NCBI GenBank assembly: GCA_003022505.1
Contig: PXTQ01000027.1
Coordinates: 1-21,294 of the forward strand
Reading direction: 5' to 3'
Length of the DNA: 21,294 nucleotides
DNA from: Bacteroidetes bacterium QS_8_64_10
Lineage (GTDB): Bacteria; Bacteroidota; Rhodothermia; Rhodothermales; Salinibacteraceae
Numbering within the stretch: position 1 is the stretch's first letter; every line of letters starts with the position of its first letter. The translations under genes and the position numbers were made by a program. Positions 7,002 through 14,062 of the stretch are shown here, in pieces. The notes beneath the pieces were generated by a model. That model did not search any database. It was not told where the DNA came from and saw only the letters and a program-made list of their open reading frames with translations.

Positions 7002-8258
7002 GTGCCACGCGACTATTACGACGTACTGGACGTAGATCGCGACGCCTCGCAGGATGAACTCAAGAGCGCGTATCGCAAGCACGCCATGAAGTACCACCCG
7101 GACCGCAACCCGGACGACCCGGACGCGGAAAAGAAGTTCAAGGAGGCCGCCGAAGCCTACGAGGTGCTCTCCGACGAGGAGCAGCGCCGGCGCTACGACC
7201 GCTTCGGGCACGCCGGGGTGCAGAACGGCGCGGGCGGCGGAGGCCGCGCGCGCGGGCGGCCCGGCGCGGGCTTTCAGGACATCAGCGACATCTTCGAGCA
7301 GTTCAACGACATCTTTGGTGGGCGCGCGAGGGGGAGCGGCGCCGGCGGCGGAGCGGCCGGAGGAGGCGCGGGCGGCACCATCTTCGAGGAAGTCTTCGGT
7401 GGCGGCGGCGGACGACGGCAGCGCCGGCGCGGTCGCGGCGGCGGGCGGCAGGGCGGCGCAGCGGGCGGCGACCTGCGCATTCGGCTGAAGCTGACGCTGG
7501 AGGAAATCTCCGAGGGCGTCGAGAAGGACGTCAAGGTGCGCCGGTACGTACCCTGCGAAACATGCGAGGGCACTGGCTCGGAAGAGGGCGCGGACGGGTT
7601 CGTCATGTGCGACCAGTGCAACGGCAACGGCGAGGTGCGCGAGGTAAGCCGCTCCGTCTTCGGCCAAATGGTGAACGTGCGCACGTGCCCAAAGTGCGGC
7701 GGCGAGGGGCGCAAGATCAAGAGCAAGTGCCCGGACTGTGGCGGCGAGGGACGCAAGAAGACCGAGGAAACGATCACGATTCCTGTGCCCGCCGGCGCGA
7801 TGGAAGGACACCACCTGACGATGCGCGAGGAGGGCAACGCCGGGAAGCGCGGCGGCCCGGCGGGTGACTTGCAGGTAGAGATCATTGAGAAGCAGCACGA
7901 ACACTTCACCCGCGAGGAGTTGGATGTTTACTACAACCTCTACATCTCCTTCCCGGAGGCCGCGCTCGGCACGGAGGCCGAGGTGCCCACGCTCAAGGGC
8001 CGCGCGCGCCTCGAAATCGACGCGGGCACGCAGGCCGGCAAGATCCTGCGGATGAAAGAGCGCGGCCTGCCCGAACTGCGCAGCAACCGCCGGGGCGATC
8101 AGCTCGTGCGCGTGCACGTCTGGACGCCGCGCGATCTGACGTCCGAGCAACGCCGCCAGCTGGAAGAGTGGAACGGCGACGAGAACTTCGAGCCGGAGCC
8201 AGAGGAGTTGGACAACCGGAAGTCGTTCTTCAGTCGCGTCAAGGACGTGTTTACGTGA
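7002..8258 (+). CDS. dnaJ: Chaperone protein DnaJ (type I Hsp40)
   Basis: Cochaperone that delivers unfolded proteins to DnaK and stimulates its ATPase. The 418 residues hold all type I parts: J-domain at 1-70 with HPD at 32-34, and a Gly/Arg/Phe-rich linker at about 75-150 with DISDIFEQFNDIFGG and a second IFEEVFGGGGG block. The zinc-finger domain has four CXXCXGXG-type repeats (CETCEGTG, CDQCNGNG, CPKCGGEG, CPDCGGEG), followed by the C-terminal substrate-binding domains. The linker is longer and more Gly/Arg-rich than usual. The start is GTG 7002, since PRDYYDVLDVDRDAS begins the J-domain directly. It lies 16 bases after the grpE fusion, so co-transcription is likely. DnaK itself is not in the window. 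Confidence 0.96.
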   Translation: MPRDYYDVLDVDRDASQDELKSAYRKHAMKYHPDRNPDDPDAEKKFKEAAEAYEVLSDEEQRRRYDRFGHAGVQNGAGGGGRARGRPGAGFQDISDIFEQFNDIFGGRARGSGAGGGAAGGGAGGTIFEEVFGGGGGRRQRRRGRGGGRQGGAAGGDLRIRLKLTLEEISEGVEKDVKVRRYVPCETCEGTGSEEGADGFVMCDQCNGNGEVREVSRSVFGQMVNVRTCPKCGGEGRKIKSKCPDCGGEGRKKTEETITIPVPAGAMEGHHLTMREEGNAGKRGGPAGDLQVEIIEKQHEHFTREELDVYYNLYISFPEAALGTEAEVPTLKGRARLEIDAGTQAGKILRMKERGLPELRSNRRGDQLVRVHVWTPRDLTSEQRRQLEEWNGDENFEPEPEELDNRKSFFSRVKDVFT

Positions 8259-8262
8259 ATGG

Positions 8263-8340
8263 GACGGCGGACCGCAAACCGCTAACGACGGTTCCCCGAA
8301 CGAAACGCAGACGCGCCATGATGCGTCGCGGTCTGCCGTC
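8263..8340 (+). other. Large inverted repeat in the dnaJ 3' region
   Basis: The 13-base arm GACGGCGGACCGC (8263-8275) can pair with GCGGTCTGCCGTC (8328-8340), with a single G-U in RNA. A small hairpin GACGC-GCGTC lies inside the loop. The left part also reads as 7-base words (GGACCGC, AAACCGC). No U-tract follows, so it may be a rho-type or structural 3' end rather than an intrinsic terminator. Confidence 0.45.
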
Positions 8341-8393
8341 GCCAACCTCCTCGGAAAGTACAGAATGTCACGTTCATTATTTATCGAGTGTGT

Positions 8394-8933
8394 ATGGGCG
8401 AGCCGGTCGACGGAACCACCCTGCGTCGCGTCATGCGGCGCGTGCCCTCGCCCGTCGTGGTCGTGACGGCGAGCGGAGCCGGTAAGACGCGCGGCATCAC
8501 GATTGGCTCGATGGCGAGCGTCGCGCTGGAGCCGCCGCTGCTATCCTTTAATGTCAACCGCTCGGCGCGGATGCACGAGGTGATGGCAGCGGCGGAGCAC
8601 TTTGCCGTCAACGTCGTAACTGGCGAGCAGGTGATGCTCTGCCGTCGTTTCGCGCGCCCGGACCTCACCGGCGAGGAGCAGTTCGCTACCGTGCCGCACC
8701 GCATTGATGAGCACGACGCGCCGCTCCTCGACGACGTTGCTGCGATTCTGCGCTGCCGCCCGCACGCTCGCTTTGAGGCGGGCGATCATACCGTGTTCGT
8801 GGGCGAGGTTGTCCACGCGAACGTGCACCGCGACGAGGCCGGCGCAGTGGTGTACTACCGCCACGACTACCGGCGCGTAGACCCGTCGAAGGCGCACTCG
8901 CCGGTGAAGCGCTCGTCGAGTGTCACGTCGTGA
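8394..8933 (+). CDS. Flavin reductase-like protein (FMN-binding split barrel, RutF/HpaC type)
   Basis: Probable FMN- or FAD-binding reductase that supplies reduced flavin to a monooxygenase, or a related flavoprotein. The 179 residues span one flavin-reductase-like domain: LRRVMRRVPSPVVVVTA at the start, GITIGSMASVALEPPLLSFNV (split-barrel core), AEHFAVNVV, and the C-terminal HTVFVGEVVHA and VVYYRHDYRRV. ATG 8394 is preferred over the GTG two codons upstream. No monooxygenase partner is nearby, so the substrate pathway is unknown. Its last 67 bases overlap the end of the convergent DUF2400 gene; the C-terminal tail there (PSKAHSPVKRSSSVTS) is basic and probably flexible. Confidence 0.85.
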   Translation: MGEPVDGTTLRRVMRRVPSPVVVVTASGAGKTRGITIGSMASVALEPPLLSFNVNRSARMHEVMAAAEHFAVNVVTGEQVMLCRRFARPDLTGEEQFATVPHRIDEHDAPLLDDVAAILRCRPHARFEAGDHTVFVGEVVHANVHRDEAGAVVYYRHDYRRVDPSKAHSPVKRSSSVTS

Positions 8934-9790
8934 GCACCCGCGCCGAAGAAGGCGAAATCGTAGCGGGCCGGGTCGTCCGGGCAGAGGCGGCGGCAGCGGC
9001 GCGTGAGCGTTTCCACGACGCGCCACGAGTTCGTCTTGCGCTCCACCAAGCCCAGCGCACGCGCCTGACGCCCGCTGTGCACATCCAGCGGCAGTGCGAG
9101 TTTCCGTTTCGGGATGGCCGACCACAGGCCTAGGTCCACCGGGCCGGGCCGCACCATCCAGCGCAGGTACATCGAGAGGCGCTTGGCCGCGCTGCCCGCT
9201 TCGGGCCGCGCCAAGTGCTTGCGCAGGCGCGAGGGCGTCTCCGATGAGGCCGCTATGATCGTCTCGCTAAAGCCCTGAATGGCCGGACCGACGGTCTCGG
9301 CATCAGCCGGCAGATGCGCCGCGAAGACGCGCTCGACGGAGCCGTATTCCGACAGCACGCGGCTCAGGTTTTTTGTGAACCACCGCGCGTCGATAGGCTG
9401 AAACGTGCGATGCTTGAAGCCGGCGAGCGCCTCCGCGTCGCGCTCGCCGTAGTCGCGCACGAAAGCGTAGGGAGCGTATCCCATGCGCTCGCACAGCTCG
9501 CGCAGCTTGCGTAGCATCACGTCGCGGCGGCCCCACGCCAGGAGCGCCGCGTATAGGCCGATCACCTCCTGATCGCGCGGATCGTCGAAACCGTGCGGGA
9601 TCGAGATCGGGTCGTCGTCGATGAACGACGGGCGCTCGAAGCGCTCGACAAGACCGTCAAGATACGATTTGAGATTTTCGAGCTTCGATTTTCGACTGAT
9701 TTCAGCTCGTTTGGGTCTAAGATGGTAGCTTACGAGTCGTTCAGGCAGGTCGGGGAGTTCAGCGCGGCAGGCCAAATCGCTCGTCCGCAA
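8867..9790 (-). CDS. DUF2400 / TIGR02757 family protein of unknown function
   Basis: Recognised by YLDGLVERFERPSFIDDDPISIPH, then DQEVIGLYAALLAWGRRDVMLRKL, YAPYAFVRDY, KHRTFQPIDARWF and the C-terminal PLDVHSGRQARALGL and DDPARYDFAFFGAG. This is the usual full length of the family, widespread in Bacteroidota and of unknown biochemical role. The N-terminus is uncertain: the conserved region starts about 40 residues in, and the codons before it are encoded by a 7-mer array (9661-9705) with no ATG in frame. TTG 9790, one base after the stop of the dehydratase gene, is the longest start; TTG 9778 is an alternative. The coding end overlaps the flavin reductase gene. Confidence 0.8.
   Translation of the reverse strand: MRTSDLACRAELPDLPERLVSYHLRPKRAEISRKSKLENLKSYLDGLVERFERPSFIDDDPISIPHGFDDPRDQEVIGLYAALLAWGRRDVMLRKLRELCERMGYAPYAFVRDYGERDAEALAGFKHRTFQPIDARWFTKNLSRVLSEYGSVERVFAAHLPADAETVGPAIQGFSETIIAASSETPSRLRKHLARPEAGSAAKRLSMYLRWMVRPGPVDLGLWSAIPKRKLALPLDVHSGRQARALGLVERKTNSWRVVETLTRRCRRLCPDDPARYDFAFFGAGAHDVTLDERFTGECAFDGSTRR
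9661..9705. repeat. 7-mer array inside the 5' end of the DUF2400 frame
   Basis: Tandem GATTTTC/GAGCTTC-like units, the same word family as in the hrcA-grpE and PhoU-like/thioredoxin spacers. Read on the minus strand they encode the KSKLENLKS segment just before the conserved DUF2400 domain, so the array is either translated or lies in the leader of a gene with a non-standard start. Confidence 0.6.
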
Positions 9791-9803
9791 TCTAAAACCG
9801 AAA
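9766..9803. repeat. 7-mer array spanning the dehydratase stop and DUF2400 start
   Basis: On the minus strand, units GATTTTC, GGTTTTA, GATTGCG, GACGAGC and GATTTGG follow one another with a constant 7-base step. The TAG stop of the dehydratase gene (9794-9792) and the candidate TTG start of the next gene (9790) both lie inside the array. Confidence 0.55.
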
Positions 9804-10706
9804 ATCGCCGAGGTCCACGTTGCCGCCGCTCACGATGACGCCCGCGCGCTGACCGGCGGCCTCGATTTCGCCCGACAGCAGCGCCGCGAACGCCAGCGCG
9901 CCGGTCGGCTCCGCCACAATCTTGAGGCGCTCCCATAGAAAGCGCGTCGCCCGGCGAATAGCGTCCTCACTAACCGTCGCCATCGCATCCGCGTGCCGGA
10001 GGACGAGCGGAAACGTCACCTCGCCAAGCGAAGGCGTGCGCGCGCCGTCGGCAATCGTGTCGGGGTCGCGCACCGTGTACAACTCGCCCGTGCGAAAGGA
10101 GCGCGCCGCGTCGTCCGCGCGTGCCGGCTCGACGCCCACGACGCGGCAATCGGGCGCGAGCGCTTTCGCCGCAATCGCGCAGCCCGACAGCAATCCGCCG
10201 CCGCCGCAGGGCGCGAGCAGCAGATCCAGGTCGCCAGCTTCCTCGATGAGTTCGCGCGCCACGGTGCCCTGTCCGGCAACGACGTGCGGGTGGTCGTAGG
10301 GCGGCAAGGTGGGCAGATCGCGCTCCGAGGCGATTTCGTCAGCCAGCGCCTCGCGCGTAGTGTCGTCGCGGTCGTAGGAGATGATCTCCGCGCCGTAGCC
10401 TTCGGTGGCGCGGCGCTTGACGGCGGGGTACGTCAGCACGCCGCGCTCGCGTTCCGGCAGCTGACTGAGGGCGTTGTACGCGCCGCGAATCTTGAAGGCC
10501 CCCGCGCGCTGGAAATTCTCGCACTTGAAGAGCACCTCGCCGCCGGTCCGGTCGTCGGCAGTGCGCGAGGTGAGAACCGGCGTGCGATGCGCCACGTCCG
10601 GCAGGCGGTCGGCGGCGGCCTCCACGTCGGCATACTCGACTGTCGATTGCGGATTTTCGATTGTCGGTTTTGGATTCGCCACCAATCGCCACTCGCCAAT
10701 CGACAT
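9792..10706 (-). CDS. Threonine/serine dehydratase-like PLP enzyme with internal deletion of the SGNH loop
   Basis: Belongs to the PLP fold-type II threonine ammonia-lyase/serine dehydratase/racemase family. VAHRTPVLTSRT, the PLP-lysine motif KCENFQRAGAFKIRGAYNAL (K72), the glycine loop CGGGGLLSGC (about 167-176) and the C-terminal IVSGGNVDLGDF are all present. Between GVLTY and PAVKRRATEGYGAE (junction at residues 93/94) the usual stretch of about 28-30 residues is absent in frame. That stretch normally holds the SSGNHAQ motif, which contacts PLP and the substrate carboxylate. The product is probably inactive or altered, unless the deletion is an assembly error. The first 20 or so codons are repeat-derived; the true start may be GTG or TTG inside them. 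The normal family length is about 315-330. Confidence 0.8.
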   Translation of the reverse strand: MSIGEWRLVANPKPTIENPQSTVEYADVEAAADRLPDVAHRTPVLTSRTADDRTGGEVLFKCENFQRAGAFKIRGAYNALSQLPERERGVLTYPAVKRRATEGYGAEIISYDRDDTTREALADEIASERDLPTLPPYDHPHVVAGQGTVARELIEEAGDLDLLLAPCGGGGLLSGCAIAAKALAPDCRVVGVEPARADDAARSFRTGELYTVRDPDTIADGARTPSLGEVTFPLVLRHADAMATVSEDAIRRATRFLWERLKIVAEPTGALAFAALLSGEIEAAGQRAGVIVSGGNVDLGDFRF

Positions 10707-10718
10707 TCGCCAAGCGTC
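10635..10718. repeat. 7-mer word array with strand flip at the dehydratase 5' end
   Basis: The left half reads GATTTTC/GATTGTC words and the right half reads ATTCGCC/AATCGCC words, with a change of strand sense near 10675. The array fills the 10 bases between the dehydratase and DUF4342 genes. It also extends into the apparent coding start of the dehydratase, giving its atypical N-terminal residues. Confidence 0.65.
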
Positions 10719-11052
10719 ACTCCGTCGTGCCGGACGACGCTTCCGAGATCTGTTCGCTCTCCGGCGGGCGTTCTACCAGTAGGCGGATGTCGGTGGCCAG
10801 CGAGGCGAACGCGCCGATGGCTGCCAGCATCGGGTGCAGCATGATGGCTGCCGTCGCGCCGCCTACGCCTACCGACAGCGGGAACTCCATCACGGTGTCT
10901 TCGCCCTTCTTGACGATGATGCGGCGCGCGTTGCCTTCCTCTACGATCTCGCGAACGCGGGCGACAAGCTTGCCGCTCTGAACTTTGATTTCTTCAATCG
11001 CCTGATCCTGCGTACTCTTCTGATCCTGCGTACTCTTCTGATCCTGAGCCAT
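10717..11052 (-). CDS. DUF4342 domain protein
   Basis: Small 111-residue protein with a DUF4342 domain of unknown role. IEEIKVQSGKLVARVREIVEEGNARRIIVKKGEDTVMEFPLSVGV is followed by a hydrophobic segment (about residues 60-88) that could form one membrane helix, and a polar tail. The N-terminus carries two copies plus a half of the hexapeptide QDQKST, encoded by an 18-base tandem repeat directly after the ATG. The spacing to the dehydratase start is only about 10 bases, so the two genes may be co-transcribed. Confidence 0.75.
   Translation of the reverse strand: MAQDQKSTQDQKSTQDQAIEEIKVQSGKLVARVREIVEEGNARRIIVKKGEDTVMEFPLSVGVGGATAAIMLHPMLAAIGAFASLATDIRLLVERPPESEQISEASSGTTE
11001..11046. repeat. 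18-base (2 x 9) tandem repeat at the DUF4342 start
   Basis: Two exact 18-base copies plus a 9-base half copy, built from alternating 9-mers TGATCCTGC and GTACTCTTC. They keep the reading frame and encode QDQKST repeats at the protein N-terminus. Confidence 0.85.
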
Positions 11053-11167
11053 AACGTGTGGGTGAGAATAGGTGGGCAGTTTTTGTGGAGGCTGATGTAT
11101 GAGAAGCGGGGGGAACGGGTTTCCTGTCGAAGTCGAGAGGTTATTGCTTGTGCCGAAGGCGTTACAG

Positions 11168-11210
11168 GGTTGGGTAGGTCTGGCAGGTCCGTCGCGTCTG
11201 ACAAGTCCAT
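11168..11210. repeat. Degenerate 9-mer array upstream of the DUF4342 gene
   Basis: On the minus strand, about four 9-base units of the type GACYTGYCA occur (GACTTGTCA, GACCTGCCA and variants). It lies in the 200-base spacer between the Uma2 remnant and DUF4342. The rest of that spacer shows nothing I recognise. Confidence 0.45.
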
Positions 11211-11254
11211 TACGTCATGCGTGGCGGAAGGGCGACGTTGCGTTTCATGAACGC

Positions 11255-11605
11255 TCACGCGCTGTGCTTTTGCCGCAGGCGTTCGACGAAGGCGTCGTGC
11301 CCGTCCGTCTCGGTGCCGTCCCGTACCGTTTCCAGCACGGCGGCGAGGTCGCGTTGCCGGAGCGCCTCGGCGTCGAGGCGCAGTCCCGGAAACGCGCGGC
11401 TCTCAAGCAGGCCGTCGTCATCGGCGTGCAGGAGCGCGTAGTTGTCGCTTTCCAGCGCGAACCAGCTCAACTCGCTGTCCTCGATCTGCCAGACCACGTA
11501 TTCCCGCACGCCCCGCTTCTTTTTTGGCGTGCAGGTCGTACTCGCTGCTGGCCGCCGCCACCTCGCAGACGAGTTCCGGCGCGCGCGACCCAGAGCGGCA
11601 GCGAG
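11255..11605 (-). pseudogene. Uma2-family endonuclease remnant, 5'-truncated and frameshifted
   Basis: Two adjoining frames match the C-terminal half of Uma2 (DUF820) nuclease-fold proteins. APELVCEVAAASSEYDLHAKK (about 11595-11520) lies in one frame and REYVVWQIEDSELSWFALESDNY to ERLRQKHSA (11509-11255) in the next. Removing one base from the A-run at about 11520-11526 would join them as LHAKKKRGVREYVVW. The N-terminal half of the family, including the first acidic active-site region, is absent: the frame meets the phhA stop region at 11624. Uma2-like genes are often multicopy and poorly conserved in such genomes, so decay here is unremarkable. Confidence 0.7.
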
Positions 11606-11623
11606 ACGAAAAGTGAGGAAGGC

Positions 11624-12502
11624 TTAAGCGCCGTTCAGCAAACCCTTCTCGCTCGTCCAACTCCGGAAGCCGTCTACGAGCTGCTCGAACGACTCCATCA
11701 CGAAAAGCTCATCCTGCAGGTTATACACCTCGTAGTCCTTCTCGGTGATGTGCTCCGGGTCGAAAGGGTGCTTTGTCACCTCGTCGGAGAGCGCGTGCGT
11801 CACCTCGTCGTTCGATGAGACGATGCCGGCCCCGAAGAGGCGCGTGCCCTCCGTTTCGCTCAGCAGGCCGAACTCCACCGTAAACCAGTGGAAGCGCTCC
11901 AGGCGCGGGCGGTCGGTGCCTTCGGCTTCGAGCGCCGCCTGGCCGAACAGCTGGTAGAAGTCGGCGAACTCCGGCTGCGTAAGCATGGGCATGTGCCCGA
12001 AGATGTCGTGGAAGCAGTCGGGGGCGGGCGTGTAATCCAGCTCGTCCCAGCCGCGCACGTAGTCGGTGGAGGGGAATTGGCGATTAGCCAGCAGGTTGAA
12101 GAAGTCCTTCTCGTGCAGCAGGCCGGGGATGCGCGCCACCTCCCAGTTCGTGGCGTCTTCGAGGCGGCGGCTCAGGTCGGCGAGGGGCGGGATGCGCTCG
12201 GCGTCGATGCCCAGCACGTCCAGGCCGCGCTCGTAAGCCGCACAAGCGCGTCCCGGCAACTGCTCCATCTGGCGCTCGACGAGCGCGCTCCAGATGTCGT
12301 GATCGTCCTCGTCGTAATCCGGGTACGGGATGTCGTCGCCCGTGGGCGGCGCTTCGTCCAAGCTCTGCGGGATGCAGCGCGGGTCGATGTCGTCCTCGGA
12401 GGCCTTTTCGTAAGCCGAGCGGTCGTCCTCGCCGCCGTCGACGGGTTCGTCGTGATCGGAAACGTCGGAGGGGGCGTCCTGGGTGGACTGCAAATCACTC
12501 AT
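11624..12502 (-). CDS. phhA: Phenylalanine 4-monooxygenase (phenylalanine hydroxylase)
   Basis: Pterin-dependent non-heme iron enzyme converting phenylalanine to tyrosine. The catalytic domain covers about residues 60-285. Iron ligands are H165 and H170 in PDCFHDIFGHMPML and E210 in HWFTVEFGLL. RIPGLLHEKDFFNLLANRQFPST is another aromatic-amino-acid-hydroxylase signature. The first 55 residues are very acidic and low in complexity, an extension beyond the usual bacterial protein, consistent with adaptation to salt. ATG 12502 is the only sensible start. The Uma2 remnant lies right behind its stop. No pterin dehydratase gene is in view, so cofactor recycling must be encoded elsewhere. Confidence 0.96.
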   Translation of the reverse strand: MSDLQSTQDAPSDVSDHDEPVDGGEDDRSAYEKASEDDIDPRCIPQSLDEAPPTGDDIPYPDYDEDDHDIWSALVERQMEQLPGRACAAYERGLDVLGIDAERIPPLADLSRRLEDATNWEVARIPGLLHEKDFFNLLANRQFPSTDYVRGWDELDYTPAPDCFHDIFGHMPMLTQPEFADFYQLFGQAALEAEGTDRPRLERFHWFTVEFGLLSETEGTRLFGAGIVSSNDEVTHALSDEVTKHPFDPEHITEKDYEVYNLQDELFVMESFEQLVDGFRSWTSEKGLLNGA

Positions 12503-12539
12503 GGTAAATGGGAAGTTGCTGAATGATTTTCTCTTGGAA

Positions 12540-12561
12540 CCGCTTCCAAAAGCGGGTTTTT
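12540..12561 (+). terminator. Small hairpin with T-tract in the phhA upstream region
   Basis: CCGCTT (12540-12545) and AAGCGG (12550-12555) form a 6-base stem with a CCAA loop, followed by G and five T on the plus strand. It has terminator form only for plus-strand transcription, where no gene precedes it. On the minus strand it would sit in the phhA leader. Its function is uncertain. Confidence 0.3.
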
Positions 12562-12652
12562 CGTACTATGCGAACCGGTGAATCGTTCGACAGGTGCCGC
12601 GCGGCAACGATAACAACACTGCAACGATCAGGATGAAAGGCTGCATGTTAGC

Positions 12653-12720
12653 AAGTTTCAGGTTGCAGGTTCACTCGGTCAATCCAATCAACTTGTAAAC
12701 TTGCAACCAACAACCCGTCA
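12653..12720. repeat. 7-mer array with strand flip after the thioredoxin-fold gene
   Basis: TTGCAGG words on the left and AACTTGC/AACCAAC words on the right make an imperfect dyad: GGTTGCAGGTT against AACTTGCAACC, one mismatch. The array ends at the stop codon of the thioredoxin-fold gene at 12718-12720, so on the minus-strand transcript it forms a 3' hairpin without a U-tract. Confidence 0.6.
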
Positions 12721-13308
12721 GGCAGGCTCCATGCCCGGCTTCCACTTGATGTTGCAGCCGACGGACGGATACTGTTCGCCGAAAACGCGCCCTTCTTCCA
12801 GCAGGTCGTCAATCGCCTGGCGCAGGTCCTCGCCGGTGGGCGGCCCCTGGTTCGGACGGCTCTCGTCGAAGCGGCCTCGGTAAACGAGACGGCGCTCGTC
12901 GTTGTAGACGAAAAAGTCGGGCGTGCAGACCGCCCCGTAGTCGCTCGCCACCTCCTGCGACTCGTCGCGCAAGTAGGGAAACGGATAATCTTTCTCCAGC
13001 GCGCGCTCGGCCATGTTCTCGAACGAGTCCTGTGGATGCGTCTCGGCGTTGTTGGAGCAGATGCCGACGAACTGCACGCTGCGCCCCGCGTAGTCGCGCG
13101 CGACTTGCAGCAGCTCGTCCTCGACGTGCTTCACGTAGGGACAATGGTTGCACATAAAAACCACCACGAGCACGTCAGCGTCGTCGTAATCCGCGAGGCG
13201 GCGCTTTTCGTCGGAGCCGCGCTCGTCCACGTCCGGGTTGGCCGCCGGCAACGCGAAGTCCGGCGCGGTAGAACCGAGCTGGATCATAGTCGATTCAGTA
13301 CGAGACAT
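12718..13308 (-). CDS. Thioredoxin-fold redoxin (AhpC/TSA-like) protein with CNHC motif
   Basis: Cytoplasmic thioredoxin-fold protein, 196 residues, no signal peptide. The N-terminus MIQLGSTAPDFALPAANPDV is typical of the AhpC/TSA superfamily. VLVVVFMCNHCPYVKHVEDEL holds the CXXC pair C53/C56. FVGICSNNAETHPQDSFENM, GAVCTPDFFVYNDERRLVYRGRFD and the ending PSVGCNIKWKPG match the stand-alone family often named thioredoxin family protein in Bacteroidota and cyanobacteria. The extra cysteine in VGCNIKW is a family feature. Substrate is unknown; a thiol-disulfide or peroxide-reducing role is plausible. ATG 13308 is annotated, but ATG 13287 (MIQLGS) starts closer to the conserved region. Confidence 0.85.
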   Translation of the reverse strand: MSRTESTMIQLGSTAPDFALPAANPDVDERGSDEKRRLADYDDADVLVVVFMCNHCPYVKHVEDELLQVARDYAGRSVQFVGICSNNAETHPQDSFENMAERALEKDYPFPYLRDESQEVASDYGAVCTPDFFVYNDERRLVYRGRFDESRPNQGPPTGEDLRQAIDDLLEEGRVFGEQYPSVGCNIKWKPGMEPA

Positions 13309-13395
13309 TGCGATTTTCGATTTGGGATTGGCGATTGGTGATTTGCGAGCTGCGTCGTTCGATTCTTTGTCATTCGACCTTCGACAATCGACCTT
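13309..13395. repeat. 7-mer array spanning the thioredoxin-fold/PhoU-like spacer
   Basis: About twelve consecutive 7-base units, first GATTTTC/GATTGGC-like and then GACCTTC/GTCATTC-like, with near-constant phase. It starts right at the thioredoxin-fold gene's start codon and runs past the PhoU-like stop (13370-13372) into its coding end, where it encodes the GRLSKVE tail. The longest and cleanest array in the window. Confidence 0.8.
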
Positions 13396-14062
13396 CGTCG
13401 TTATCGCCAGCCCAGGCGGGGGAACGCCGGATGCGGTCGAACGGCGAGACGACCGTCGAGGCGATGTTGGCGAGGTGCGAGCTGACGCGCCGCATGTTGT
13501 GCGCGCCGAGCGAATAAACGACGCCCTCGTTGGCCGACAGGTCCTCGCGGTCGGCGAGATCGTGCAGATAGGCGGTCGTGTCGTCCTTGACGCGCTCGTG
13601 CTCGTGCATGAGCGCTCGCGCCTCCTCTTCTTCGCTGTCCACGAAGCCAGCCTCCGCGCGGTCGAACATCGTCAGGATGCGGTCGCGCACCTCGCGCAGC
13701 GGCTCCACCGGCTCGCCCATGCGCTGCTTACGCGCCATCTCGCGGGTGCGAGCCAGCGCCCTCGCGCGGTCGCCGATGCGTTCCGCTTCGTGCACGATGC
13801 TGATGAGCTTAAGACTGAAGACCAACTCGCGGTCCGGGTCGATGGTGAGGTGTTCGAGCACGGCGCGGCGCAGGTCTTGTTCGCGCTCGTCGATGCCCCG
13901 GTCGAGGTCCTGAAGGTCCAGGTCCAGAATCTCGTTGTCCAGCAGGTGCGCCGAAGCGGCGGCGAACATCTCGTGCCCGTCGCGCAGCATGGCTTTCACG
14001 TTGCTAAACGCCTGCCGGACGAGCGGCGGCGGTTCGTTCCGAAAAAGATCCAGGAGGCTCAT
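13370..14062 (-). CDS. PhoU-like domain protein
   Basis: Helical protein of 230 residues with two PhoU-type repeats: EREQDLRRAVLEHLTIDP then LKLISIVHEAERIGDRARAL in the first half, and SLGAHNMRRVSSHLANIASTVV at the end. The E/D-rich helices with conserved RIGD and HLANI motifs are typical of PhoU and related proteins, which bind metal clusters and regulate phosphate or ion transporters. It has no pst or phosphate-transporter neighbours in the window, so a role in phosphate control is not shown. The C-terminal GRLSKVE tail comes from the repeat array. ATG 14062 is the start; no ribosome site is seen. Confidence 0.75.
   Translation of the reverse strand: MSLLDLFRNEPPPLVRQAFSNVKAMLRDGHEMFAAASAHLLDNEILDLDLQDLDRGIDEREQDLRRAVLEHLTIDPDRELVFSLKLISIVHEAERIGDRARALARTREMARKQRMGEPVEPLREVRDRILTMFDRAEAGFVDSEEEEARALMHEHERVKDDTTAYLHDLADREDLSANEGVVYSLGAHNMRRVSSHLANIASTVVSPFDRIRRSPAWAGDNDEGRLSKVE

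Noticed and set aside
6576..8345. Minus-strand open frame of 589 codons opposite dnaJ and HepT
   Set aside because: Its composition is that of a reverse-frame shadow; dnaJ and the HepT domain on the plus strand carry all the motifs.
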